From positions 1 through 64,000 of IMG/VR virus record IMGVR_UViG_3300035180_002714: DNA of 64,000 nucleotides, one strand, 5' to 3'. This document shows, piece by piece, positions 17,314 to 25,400 of the stretch; the stretch's first letter is position 1, and every line of letters starts with the position of its first letter. Position numbers and translations under genes: made by a program. Origin of the DNA: a virus. Below the pieces are notes generated by a model, which was not told the DNA's origin, searched no databases, and saw only the letters and a list, made by a program, of their open reading frames with translations.

Positions 17314-18744
17314 ATGGCCAAGATCCCGCTCGGAATCGACAAGAACTACTGCAGCGGCTGGGGCGTTTTCGCGGGCGTGCGCGAACTGCTTCAGAACACC
17401 AAGGACGCGGACGAAGACGGCTACAAGATGACGATCGAGCACTTCCCGCGCTCGGCGCGGCTGGTGATCTCCAACGCTAACATCTACGTCGATCCCGCCA
17501 AGCTGCTCATCCTAGGGAAGTCCGACAAGGTCCCTGGGCAGAAGCGGGGACAGTACGGCGAGGGCTTCGTCTTGGGGGTGCTCGCGCTCATGCGAAAGGG
17601 TCACGACGTCAAGTTCACCAACGGGGACCTGTCCTGGACCGTCTCGTTCGAGCAACCAGACGTCGGGCATCCGTTCGAGGGTCAGGAGCTGCTGACGTTC
17701 AAGAGCCGGAAGGTCTCGATCCGAGAGTCCGACTTCAAGATCGAGATCGACAACATCCCCACGGAGGTCTGGACCGAGCTGAAGAAGTTGTTCCTGTTCC
17801 TCGACCCGCCCAAGGCAGCTGACACCCTCGAGATGTCGACGGGCACACTGCTGTTGGCACCTGCCCGCAAGGGCCAGGTGTTCTCTCGTGGCATCTTCGT
17901 CAAGGTGTTCGAGGATCTCGCGTGCGGCTATGACATGAAGTTTCTCGAGCTGGATCGCGATCGCAACGCGCTTGACGAATGGTCTCTCCACTACAAGCTC
18001 GGCCACCTGTGGCAGGAGGCGTGCTCGCAGAAGCCCGAGCTGGCCGCGCCTCGCGTCTACGAGATGGCGAAGGCCGATGCCGCCGAGGTCCGACAGCTGA
18101 AGTACCACGCCGACGCCAAGCTCCTGAAGCACGTGCGCGAACGTTTCGAGGAGGAGCAAGGCCCAGACGCCTCGCCGGTGACCACGATGTCAGCCGCGAA
18201 GGAAGCCGAGAGCGTGGGCGCCAAGCCTGTGGTGGTCTCGAACACCCTGCAGGAGCTGCTCGAGAAGGGCGGGCTGTCGGCAGCGACGGTGGCTGCCCGG
18301 ATGGAAGGGACGATCGAAGAACGCTTTGCGCCAGCCGATCTGACGCCGGCAGAGTGGGCAGTCCTCGATCGAGTCACGCCCTTCCTACCGTCGATGTCCG
18401 TGGTGGCGTTCCGCGGGACCAAAGCAGCCTGCCGGCTCATCGACTCGGACAAGATCGTGGGCGTCGAACGACGGCTTCTGGCGGCGCCATTCAAGGAACT
18501 GCTGACGTCGGCGCTGAATGCCGAGGCCAAGCGTCGGAACGTTCAGCCGCTGGACCTCCTCCTCGAGCATGTGGCACGTGAGGTGGAGCCTCCGGCGCAA
18601 CCCGAGGCCCCCGCTTTCGAGATGTGCGACGAGTGCGGGAAGGCTATCCCAGACGGGGAACCTTCGATGATGAACTGCGACCACCATCACTCGTGCTCGT
18701 TGTACGAAGTGTGTCATGCCCCGGCGGAAACCTCGCCCATCTGA
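17314..18744 (+). CDS. GHKL (HATPase_c) ATPase-like protein
   Basis: 476 aa from ATG 17314. The N-box R-E-L-L-Q-N-T-K-D-A-D (Glu24, Asn28) and the G-Q-Y-G-E-G-F lid motif (~residue 76) mark the Bergerat ATP-binding fold shared by Hsp90, MutL and gyrase B. The usual D-x-G-x-G box between them is not evident (I-S-N-A-N-I-Y-V-D instead), so ATP use may be altered. The C-terminus ends in a Cys/His cluster (C-D-E-C, then C-D-H-H-H-S-C), a possible zinc finger. The role is unknown; DNA repair, chaperone and defence-related functions are all possible. Confidence 0.75.
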   Translation: MAKIPLGIDKNYCSGWGVFAGVRELLQNTKDADEDGYKMTIEHFPRSARLVISNANIYVDPAKLLILGKSDKVPGQKRGQYGEGFVLGVLALMRKGHDVKFTNGDLSWTVSFEQPDVGHPFEGQELLTFKSRKVSIRESDFKIEIDNIPTEVWTELKKLFLFLDPPKAADTLEMSTGTLLLAPARKGQVFSRGIFVKVFEDLACGYDMKFLELDRDRNALDEWSLHYKLGHLWQEACSQKPELAAPRVYEMAKADAAEVRQLKYHADAKLLKHVRERFEEEQGPDASPVTTMSAAKEAESVGAKPVVVSNTLQELLEKGGLSAATVAARMEGTIEERFAPADLTPAEWAVLDRVTPFLPSMSVVAFRGTKAACRLIDSDKIVGVERRLLAAPFKELLTSALNAEAKRRNVQPLDLLLEHVAREVEPPAQPEAPAFEMCDECGKAIPDGEPSMMNCDHHHSCSLYEVCHAPAETSPI

Positions 18745-19111
18745 ACCGTCGTGCGCACGCTGCGGGAACGAGACGGACCTCGTTCAGTGGCACGACGGCA
18801 AGGTCTATTGCCCGAGCTGTCTTGACTGCGGTTGTGACGACAGCTTCCAGAAGATCAACGGCACGTGCATCAAGTGCCTACGGGACTTGCACACGATCAT
18901 GACGTTCGAGGGCCCACGACTGCGGGACCCTGAGGTCTACGTGTTCGACGCTTTCAAGGAGTACGGCGTCCGCGCGCACGAGCTGATGACTTGGACCTTC
19001 GAGGAAGAAGAGATCCTCGAGTCCGTGTGGGATGGGGAGAAGCGAAAAGACAGCAAGGACGGACCGAAGTTGGCCCCACCCCATCACCGGACTGAACGCC
19101 AACCGCGTTGA
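18716..19111 (+). CDS. Multi-zinc-ribbon protein, unknown
   Basis: 131 aa, overlapping the GHKL gene by 29 nt. The first 60 residues hold C-A-R-C-G, C-P-S-C-L-D-C-G-C and C-I-K-C, enough for two zinc ribbons; the remainder is acidic. It may partner the GHKL ATPase given the overlap. It ends convergently with the HNH gene (28 nt overlap). Confidence 0.75.
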   Translation: MPRRKPRPSEPSCARCGNETDLVQWHDGKVYCPSCLDCGCDDSFQKINGTCIKCLRDLHTIMTFEGPRLRDPEVYVFDAFKEYGVRAHELMTWTFEEEEILESVWDGEKRKDSKDGPKLAPPHHRTERQPR

Positions 19112-19563
19112 CGCGCAACGATACTAATTGTCGATTGCGCCACGTTGAAACGTTTAGCGAGCTGTGTTTGTGACACATCCCCGCGTTTGAACGCGCGTCG
19201 AATCGCAGCGACTTTGCGGGGCGTGAGCTTCGCGTTCCAGTGGCGGGTTCCGCGTGGCACGCGCCCCTTTGTAGCCGCGTCCCGCATGTTGACGTCTTGG
19301 TCACTGCGAAAAAGATGGCTCGGACGAACACATCGAGGATTGTCACACTTGTGAAGAATGCCGATGCCGCGCGGTGGAAGGCTTCCGTGGTGAAGTAGCC
19401 AAGAGAAACGATGGGCGGCGACCGTGCCTTCCCCCGCGCGCCCTTTGCCGAGATGTCCGTAGCCTTCACCGTTCGTTGACGCGGTCCATAACCAACACCT
19501 CCGCGTCTTTTTGACCTTGGCCCAAAAACGGGTCTTGATGGAGGTAGTTTGGCGCGGTCTCAC
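19084..19563 (-). CDS. HNH homing endonuclease
   Basis: 159 aa, GTG start in a GTGA overlap with the ThyX stop. Motifs are in order: C-W-L-W-T-A-S-T-N-G-E-G-Y-G, A-H-R-F-S-W-L-L, and the HNH core L-H-K-C-D-N-P-R-C-V-R-P-S-H-L-F. A C-terminal helix-turn-helix (S-Q-T-L-A-K-R-F-N-V-A-Q-S-T-I) probably selects the site. Insertion directly behind thyX fits homing into nucleotide-metabolism loci. Confidence 0.88.
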   Translation of the reverse strand: MRPRQTTSIKTRFWAKVKKTRRCWLWTASTNGEGYGHLGKGRAGEGTVAAHRFSWLLHHGSLPPRGIGILHKCDNPRCVRPSHLFRSDQDVNMRDAATKGRVPRGTRHWNAKLTPRKVAAIRRAFKRGDVSQTQLAKRFNVAQSTISIVARQRGWRSVR

Positions 19564-20393
19564 GGTAAACGCCCCCCAAAGTGTTCAGTCTCGAATTCCT
19601 TGCGGTACTGCCGGAAGCCGATGAAGTTGCCACTGCGGTCGGGCGTCGCAAGCGCCTGGGCGACGTGCTCGAACGGGGACCAGTGGCCCGGGTCGCCTGT
19701 TGCGGGGCCCGCACAGAGCCGGTCGTGGAGCTTGATGTCCTCGACAGGGTCACGCTTGCCCTCGTGTGTCAAATACGACACACGTGCACAACGTCCGACC
19801 GAGATCTTCTTTAAGACATCCATGGAGACGTCGTCGGATCCGTCGGTGAGGGGCAGATGCCATTCACCTGCGGCAAGTTCCTGCGGCAGGTTCGACGGTG
19901 CGTGGAACTTCTCCCACATGTCCTTGGCTACCCACGCGATCTCGGGCTGGGCCATGCGGTGGTTCCGCAGGTGGAACCAGTTGTCGAACTCCGTTGCCGA
20001 GAGAATGACAGTGATGAACATCCACGGCTCGATGATGCGGTTGGCGAGCTGTTTGTGGACGCCCAGGCCTGCGAGGTTCCGGCACTGTTGCACCGCAAGG
20101 TCTCGCGCATAAAGCCACTGGGCTTCGGCTTTCTGCCGTTCGGCAGGCGACATCTCGACCTCGGCCTGCATCCCCTTCTGGTTCTTGCCCCAGAAGACCG
20201 GCATCGCTGGATCCTGTTCGACGCGCTCGATGAGCTTCTCGATCGGGATGGCCCGGCTCGACGCGGCGTTGCGACTGAACAGTCGATGGGTCATCAGCTC
20301 GGCGTGCACGAAGCGTGGGTAGGTCAACTCCCAGGTGGTGAGACGTTTGCCGCACGGAGCAATCGAGTCCTTGAGAATGCGTGTGGAGTACAT
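19560..20393 (-). CDS. thyX: FAD-dependent thymidylate synthase
   Basis: 277 aa from ATG 20393, with GGAGG just upstream; longer in-frame starts lack this. Motifs: T-H-R-L-F-S-R-N-A-A-S-S-R (the ThyX dUMP/FAD signature in the form seen in phages), N-R-I-I-E-P-W (~residue 125), R-C-A-R-V-S-Y and H-W-S-P-F-E-H near the C-terminus. ThyX makes dTMP from dUMP using methylene-tetrahydrofolate, FAD and NADPH. With thymidine kinase (61974) and dNMP kinase (15549) it gives the phage its own dTTP supply. An HNH endonuclease is inserted at its 3' end. Confidence 0.9.
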   Translation of the reverse strand: MYSTRILKDSIAPCGKRLTTWELTYPRFVHAELMTHRLFSRNAASSRAIPIEKLIERVEQDPAMPVFWGKNQKGMQAEVEMSPAERQKAEAQWLYARDLAVQQCRNLAGLGVHKQLANRIIEPWMFITVILSATEFDNWFHLRNHRMAQPEIAWVAKDMWEKFHAPSNLPQELAAGEWHLPLTDGSDDVSMDVLKKISVGRCARVSYLTHEGKRDPVEDIKLHDRLCAGPATGDPGHWSPFEHVAQALATPDRSGNFIGFRQYRKEFETEHFGGRLP

Positions 20394-20442
20394 CCATAAC
20401 CTCCGGTTAAATTTGGTATCAGTATCCGATGGAGGAGACGCT

Positions 20443-21012
20443 ATGGCATTAGATGATCTGGAGCAAGCACTCTTCGAAGCGAAGTGGGGAGACGCGGAAG
20501 AAGACGTGATCGAAGTGATCGCCCGGATGCTCGAGCAGCCCCGCGAGGTAGTCGAGCGCGTCCTCTTTCTCGTTGAGGAGGTCAAGGGCGACATCAGTCA
20601 TCGTCTCGTCAATGCGTGTCCAACGCTCAGCACCGACTTGCAGCACGCCCTACGGACCGTTGTACAAGAGGGCGTGGCACGGGTACTCGTGCGCTACGCT
20701 ATCAACAACGACAAGCCGATGTTGGCGCCGTTGCACAAACTCATCAAGGACCCCTATGAGGTCTGCTCGGGGTGTTCCTACTCCATCGACTGCATCGCGA
20801 AGAACTACAGCACGCCGGATCACTGCTTTCGTCAGGGGCCGCCAGTAGGGGTGCGCCCCATGTCGAGGCCCGGCGACTCAACGCATTTGATACGTCTGCG
20901 CGATGGTGCCGCGCTCGTGCATCCCGTCAAGATCAGGAAAGACACCGTCACGGTGACCTGTGCGCACCCTCGCGGTACGTACAAAATCGCAGCAAAGGAT
21001 CTATCGGCATGA
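20443..21012 (+). CDS. Unknown protein with small Cys motif
   Basis: 189 aa from ATG 20443 with GGAGGAG 7 nt upstream. The N-terminal ~110 residues are helical and acidic. C-S-G-C-S-Y-S-I-D-C near residue 110 and a later single Cys may bind zinc. The gene is divergent from thyX, so the 49-nt gap must hold both promoters. No family recognised. Confidence 0.8.
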   Translation: MALDDLEQALFEAKWGDAEEDVIEVIARMLEQPREVVERVLFLVEEVKGDISHRLVNACPTLSTDLQHALRTVVQEGVARVLVRYAINNDKPMLAPLHKLIKDPYEVCSGCSYSIDCIAKNYSTPDHCFRQGPPVGVRPMSRPGDSTHLIRLRDGAALVHPVKIRKDTVTVTCAHPRGTYKIAAKDLSA

Positions 21013-21434
21013 TGGCGTTGAAGATCCTCGACGTGCTCACCACGTCCGAGAAGAAGATCAAGGAAGGCACAGTCGACTGTGGGACCTGCCCCGTCAGCAT
21101 GGCTTGCGCGATCAGCGCGGGCGGTAACGGTTGGAAGTTCGGCTGTTGCGGTTCAACGGCAGTTGAAGTGGGCGTTGACGGCGCGTTGCTCTACATCATG
21201 GACTGTAGCAACAACCACTTCGAGCAGAACAACAAGACGCCTGCGATGCGATGCCCTCTGTGTACGGGGGACATCATCGAGTGGGCTGAGCGGGGCAACG
21301 CGGAAAAGTACCGCTACGTGCGTACGGTACACTCCACAGTCCCAGTCAAGACGCGACTGGACCTATGGCGTAAACGCCTGCTCATCGCGCAGGAGAAGAT
21401 CCGCAAGGAGACCTCGCGCCTGAAAGGAGCCTGA
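21009..21434 (+). CDS. Cys-rich zinc-ribbon protein, unknown
   Basis: 141 aa starting in the previous stop (ATGA). The Cys pattern C-G-T-C...C then C-C-G, and C-P-L-C near residue 78, suggests one or two zinc sites; the C-terminal 50 residues are basic and helical. The next gene starts at its stop (TGATG). Confidence 0.75.
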   Translation: MMALKILDVLTTSEKKIKEGTVDCGTCPVSMACAISAGGNGWKFGCCGSTAVEVGVDGALLYIMDCSNNHFEQNNKTPAMRCPLCTGDIIEWAERGNAEKYRYVRTVHSTVPVKTRLDLWRKRLLIAQEKIRKETSRLKGA

Positions 21435-22141
21435 TGGGGTTCGCAAGGCGAAATTCACTGAATCGCCACAACGAACAACTAGATAAAGCCCTTCGCAACG
21501 GAGGCGTACGACACAAGGGCACGAATACGGAGATCGTCTTCGAGGGCAAGGCTGAGCGCTTCGTTACGTTCGAAGGCCTTCTTTGGACCGCGACTGGTCG
21601 CATGGTCTTCAAGCACCACGATACCCGTGTAATGGCGGTTGATTTCAGCCGTGACATGATCACGGATTTTGGATACACCGGGTACAGCATGACCACGGAC
21701 AAGAACCTGAGGGGCTGGCGCCGTGCGCTCGGCGATGCGGGGTTCCAGGACATGATTAGCTTGGCGTCCGAGACCAACCCGTTTCGTTGGACGAGCAACC
21801 ACAATCGCTGGCCCCGGGGTGCTGGATACGCCGAGGACATGTTCAAGCGCTTCTGCGCACGCGTTCCCTGGACCACCCGGATCGACGGGGAAACCTGGTT
21901 CGTCGGGGCGAAGTACGCCCCCGTGCTCGAAGACCACTTCGACATGTTGCGCCGCGAGATCCTGAGCGATGGGGTGAGCTGGCACTGGTTCACCGCCGAC
22001 TGGAACGAGCGGGGGCAGTGGGAGAAGCGGTTCATCGATGATGTCGCCAAGAAGCGCTGGGAGAAACGGGAGGCCAGGAGGTTGCGCGCCGAAGCGCGGC
22101 AAGCGATCTATGATGCCTCTGTGGAGGCCGCTGCAACATGA
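21434..22141 (+). CDS. Unknown 235-aa protein
   Basis: Rich in Trp and aromatic residues in the middle, with a basic Arg/Ala-rich helical C-terminus (W-E-K-R-E-A-R-R-L-R-A-E-A-R-Q). No recognised motif. It is chained to both neighbours by stop-start overlaps. Confidence 0.78.
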   Translation: MGFARRNSLNRHNEQLDKALRNGGVRHKGTNTEIVFEGKAERFVTFEGLLWTATGRMVFKHHDTRVMAVDFSRDMITDFGYTGYSMTTDKNLRGWRRALGDAGFQDMISLASETNPFRWTSNHNRWPRGAGYAEDMFKRFCARVPWTTRIDGETWFVGAKYAPVLEDHFDMLRREILSDGVSWHWFTADWNERGQWEKRFIDDVAKKRWEKREARRLRAEARQAIYDASVEAAAT

Positions 22142-22389
22142 AGTACTTTAACCTGTATCTCGCCGCGCTCTACGACGCCCTCGAGGCAGGCGGCAAGCAA
22201 GACGTCGTCGACCGCGCGATCGAAGAGATCAACAACCCGACACAGACAGGGCTCGACGCCTATCTGAAAGCACGGAGTGTTGTTCCGTGCGGGGTCTGCG
22301 GAGAGTCGTTCAATCTCGAAGAAGACAAGCCCACGCTCAACGAGGAAGTTCTGTGCCCAAGCTGCAAAAAGACAACGAGCCCATCGTGA
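22138..22389 (+). CDS. Small zinc-ribbon protein
   Basis: 83 aa: a helical N-terminal half, then C-G-V-C-G and C-P-S-C-K 22 residues apart, a classic two-knuckle zinc ribbon. ATGA overlap upstream, GTGA overlap downstream. Function unknown. Confidence 0.78.
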   Translation: MKYFNLYLAALYDALEAGGKQDVVDRAIEEINNPTQTGLDAYLKARSVVPCGVCGESFNLEEDKPTLNEEVLCPSCKKTTSPS

Positions 22390-22535
22390 AGGATAACCTG
22401 TTGCCGTTCCCTTCGCTGCAGGCTGCGCCCCGGGACCCGCCACGCTCCACGGTGTGGCGGGGCCTCCTGTCGTTGGCCCTCATCGGCGCCGGTCTGGGCT
22501 TGTTTGCGTTGACGCTTTGGGCTCTGTTCATGTGA
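22386..22535 (+). CDS. 49-aa single-pass membrane protein
   Basis: GTG start in a GTGA overlap. A Pro-rich N-terminus is followed by one clear membrane helix (L-L-S-L-A-L-I-G-A-G-L-G-L-F-A-L-T-L-W-A-L). Size and topology would suit a phage membrane effector such as a holin-like or spanin-like protein, but there is no lysis neighbour to support this. Confidence 0.65.
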   Translation: MKDNLLPFPSLQAAPRDPPRSTVWRGLLSLALIGAGLGLFALTLWALFM

Positions 22536-22539
22536 CGCC

Positions 22540-23295
22540 ATGCCCGTGCTGACCATCAACGTCTTCGTCTCACCGCGCGCCGCCATCTTGGCAGGCAAGG
22601 TCACGGTGGGGTCCCAGAGCTTCACCCTCACGGAAGAGGCGCTCGCAACCCTCTCTCCAGAGCTACGCCTCGAGCTGGCGATGGCCTACGAGAACAACGA
22701 AGCCATCGGGACCAGCACAGCCGAACCGCCGGTCGTGGAAGCAACGCTGGACGCCATCCGTCCGATTCTCGAAGTCCGTGCACTGCAGCGCAAGCACCTC
22801 GAAAAGGCACAGCAGGTCGAGAGCGCGCGCAAGGCCGAGATGGCCGCCGTGACCTCGCGCGATGCCACCGCCAAGGACAACGCTCGCTCCAAGGCTCTGC
22901 GCCTCTGGATCGAGAAGAATGGCGACGACGAACAGAGGGCTCGGATGGCCGAGGGCTTCCTGCCCGAGGACGAGATTCTCGATGCCGTGACCGACGAGAT
23001 GTTGGACCTGTCGGGCTTCACGGTCTACGAACAGCTTCGTCGCGGCGACGCGTGTGACTGTGGATGTGCTCACTGTGTGACGTTCGAAGTCGGACCTCCG
23101 AAGTACATGGACGCGTTCCAGTTCTCGAAGCTACAAGCAGTTCGTGAAGCAGCGCCCGACGGTGCGACGGTGAACCCCGTCGAACACCGCGCGGCGTGCC
23201 CGGACTGCAAGTGCGTCCCAATCGCAAGAATCTCCGCGCTCATCACCCTGCCGTGGCACGGCTGGGAGCTGGTGCGCGAATTCTTGCTCGCCTAG
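22540..23295 (+). CDS. Unknown protein with C-terminal Cys clusters
   Basis: 251 aa. A beta-type N-terminus (~1-35) is followed by a long charged coiled-coil-like stretch (~75-130). Then come C-D-C-G-C-A-H-C (~170) and C-P-D-C-K-C (~222), which could bind one or two metal ions. No family recognised. Confidence 0.78.
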   Translation: MPVLTINVFVSPRAAILAGKVTVGSQSFTLTEEALATLSPELRLELAMAYENNEAIGTSTAEPPVVEATLDAIRPILEVRALQRKHLEKAQQVESARKAEMAAVTSRDATAKDNARSKALRLWIEKNGDDEQRARMAEGFLPEDEILDAVTDEMLDLSGFTVYEQLRRGDACDCGCAHCVTFEVGPPKYMDAFQFSKLQAVREAAPDGATVNPVEHRAACPDCKCVPIARISALITLPWHGWELVREFLLA

Positions 23296-23309
23296 AAATT
23301 GTCACGCTG

Positions 23310-23329
23310 CGTATCGCTACGGCAATACG
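23310..23329 (+). promoter_or_regulatory. Leader hairpin upstream of the 164-aa gene
   Basis: CGTAT and ATACG form a 5-bp stem around a 10-nt loop in the gap 23296-23343. The stem ends 14 nt before the ATG and just 5' of the Shine-Dalgarno TAGGGAG. Similar placement is seen before 27170, 31476, 37104 and 38816. Confidence 0.35.
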
Positions 23330-23343
23330 TGAAGTTAGGGAGA

Positions 23344-23838
23344 ATGGCTACCAAGCAATGGTGGACGGTCTTCGCCGTCTATGATGACAACGAACAATCC
23401 TACGTAGACCATTTCGAAGCCAAGACCTGGCAAGAGGCGCGTTCCAAGGCGCTGCGCAAAGCTGACGCGGTCATCCTGATCGCCGGCATCGTCCCAGGCA
23501 AAGTTGACTCGGTCGACGTCGACTCCGTCGAGAACGTCGTGCCCATTCGTGGAAAGGGCCACGCGATAGACGTGGCCCACGTCCGCATTTCAACGCGACA
23601 GCTGGTCGTCCCGGCGCGTTGTCCCAAGTGCAAGAAGGACCTTCGGCGTGCGAACGCGATCGTCGAGACCTATTTGACCGCGCACCTGTGGAAGGCGCAC
23701 CTGTCGCACAACGACAAGGACCTCTCTGGAGAGCGGGACGGCGCGATGAACCGCGTGCCCAAACAGGTCATCGATGCAGCGCGCCTCGAGTGCGGGGCTT
23801 GCAGCACCACAATCTGGGATGGTTTCCATGTCGACTAA
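23344..23838 (+). CDS. Unknown protein with zinc-knuckle pairs
   Basis: 164 aa from ATG 23344 (TAGGGAG upstream). The N-terminal ~70 residues look like a small alpha/beta domain (W-W-T-V-F-A-V-Y-D-D...). C-P-K-C near residue 97, two His in the following helix and C-G-A-C near 150 could form a zinc site. It ends convergently with an HNH gene. Confidence 0.78.
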   Translation: MATKQWWTVFAVYDDNEQSYVDHFEAKTWQEARSKALRKADAVILIAGIVPGKVDSVDVDSVENVVPIRGKGHAIDVAHVRISTRQLVVPARCPKCKKDLRRANAIVETYLTAHLWKAHLSHNDKDLSGERDGAMNRVPKQVIDAARLECGACSTTIWDGFHVD

Positions 23839-24554
23839 AGAATGGCGAGTTCTTCGATTGTTTTGACCGCGTATCTTTTAGCGTGTTTAGCGACACGTAC
23901 ACACCGTGCAATGTAGTCAGACGCGGTAGATGCGCCCTTCCCCATGTTACACGCGCGACACGAGATCGTCAGATTACTCGGGCAATCACCTGCACACGGG
24001 TCCATGTGTTCAATGATCGAACCATTCAATACATCACCGCAATACTGACATGTTTTAGCTACACGTAACGCTAAAATCACGATGCGACGGTCACGGTCTG
24101 ACAAATCAAGGTCGCTTGTTCGCGTGCGCAAATACCTTTGACAAGGTTTACAACGGTGTTGTAAAGGCGACCCGGGCATGTAATCGTTTCCACATACATC
24201 GCACTGTTTAACGATGTAGGGCCCGCCCGGAGATCGCGCCCGTTTGAAAACGGGTTTGTTTTTGCGCTTTTCAAGCGTCCAGCGCTGTTGGTAATCCGCG
24301 ACGCACGCGCTGCAGCGCCATGACCTTCCTTTAACGGAAGACAGTTCAACAGGAAACGCCTGTAAGGGTTTTCGTTTAGTGCAAACCCGACACGTTCGTG
24401 TACCGGTTGTGGTGGTTTTCCGGGATTTTCGCCACGTACGCAAATACTCTGCGACGCAGGCACGGCAACGGGTTTCAGGACCTCGTGTCGTCGTGTGAAA
24501 TGCTGAAAGCGGACGGCACTGTTCACATGTAGAACACTTCTTCGTTTCCCGCAT
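23835..24554 (-). CDS. HNH endonuclease with repeated zinc knuckles
   Basis: 239 aa from ATG 24554; the upstream open frame has no supporting start. There are four Cys-pair units of the kind C-x2-C...C-x2-C (residues ~7-35, 55-85, 115-140), like endonuclease VII-type phage HNH proteins. A C-terminal HNH core follows: C-Q-Y-C-G...I-I-E-H-M-D-P...C-R-A-C-N. Codons are more AT-rich than in neighbouring genes, and the gene is alone on the minus strand. Both points suggest a mobile insertion. Confidence 0.82.
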   Translation of the reverse strand: MRETKKCSTCEQCRPLSAFHTTTRGPETRCRACVAEYLRTWRKSRKTTTTGTRTCRVCTKRKPLQAFPVELSSVKGRSWRCSACVADYQQRWTLEKRKNKPVFKRARSPGGPYIVKQCDVCGNDYMPGSPLQHRCKPCQRYLRTRTSDLDLSDRDRRIVILALRVAKTCQYCGDVLNGSIIEHMDPCAGDCPSNLTISCRACNMGKGASTASDYIARCVRVAKHAKRYAVKTIEELAIL

Positions 24555-24584
24555 CGAGGAACCTTGACATGAAACTGCTACGGC

Positions 24585-25400
24585 ATGCCTCCGCAATATA
24601 AACTCAAGAAACTGAGAGAGAAAACGCCCGAAATCCTCGTCGAGGATGTTCCCGATCGTCTGTTCCTTTCGAAGAACGACAAGACAGGCGTTTCGATCAA
24701 CACCAGCATCGCGCTTACTTGCACCGGGATGACGCGCGCATGTAGTGTATACTGCTACGGCCTGGGCGGCCGTATCGCTATGCCAGCGGCGCTGCGACGG
24801 CAGGCCGAGAACGCGGCGCTGTTCGGGATCGACACCCAGGAGTGGGGTCAGCTCGCTGACGAGGCGATGGACATCGCGCACGTCGTGTCGCGTCAGCAGG
24901 ACTTCCTCCGGATGTTTGGCGTGGGAGATCTGCAGCTCGGCAGTGTTTATTTCATAAACCAGCTTGCAGCGTACGCCAAGGCCGTGAAACCTAAGTTTCG
25001 GATTTGGGTTTCGACCCGCAAATTCGACATGGCCGCCAAGCTCGTGGAATCCCCCAACCTACACGTGATGCTCAGCTTCGATGCAACAACGCTCGCGCGA
25101 CACCGCGCTGCAGGGCTAAAGCTCTTGGCCAAACGGCGCCCGCAGTTCTTCGCAGCGTGGGTTCGCTGCACGGATGACGAAGTCATTCCGAAGTGGGTCA
25201 ACGTCGTGTTCGAGGAGCACGCGATCGGACGTGGACGTGCCAAGCGCGCGCCTGATGCTCGGACGTGTCCCGCGACGATTCATGAAGGCCACCCTGACGC
25301 GGTTCCGTTGGAATCCGCCTGTCAAAACTGCATGTACTGCTTCGACACCAAGAAGCGTGCAACCAACACCCCACTCGTAGTCCTACGGAAGAGGAAATGA
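24585..25400 (+). CDS. GP88-like Cys-motif protein (possible Fe-S protein)
   Basis: 271 aa. The stretch T-G-V-S-I-N-T-S-I-A-L-T-C...C-S-V-Y-C-Y-G (~35-65) resembles the C-x-x-x-C-Y motif of the phage GP88 family. R-I-W-V-S-T-R (~145) and a C-terminal C-Q-N-C-M-Y-C-F add a second Cys cluster. The layout recalls radical-SAM-like or Fe-S-binding folds, but no enzyme role is proven for that family. ATGA coupling to the ParB-like gene suggests a joint function. Confidence 0.55.
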   Translation: MPPQYKLKKLREKTPEILVEDVPDRLFLSKNDKTGVSINTSIALTCTGMTRACSVYCYGLGGRIAMPAALRRQAENAALFGIDTQEWGQLADEAMDIAHVVSRQQDFLRMFGVGDLQLGSVYFINQLAAYAKAVKPKFRIWVSTRKFDMAAKLVESPNLHVMLSFDATTLARHRAAGLKLLAKRRPQFFAAWVRCTDDEVIPKWVNVVFEEHAIGRGRAKRAPDARTCPATIHEGHPDAVPLESACQNCMYCFDTKKRATNTPLVVLRKRK

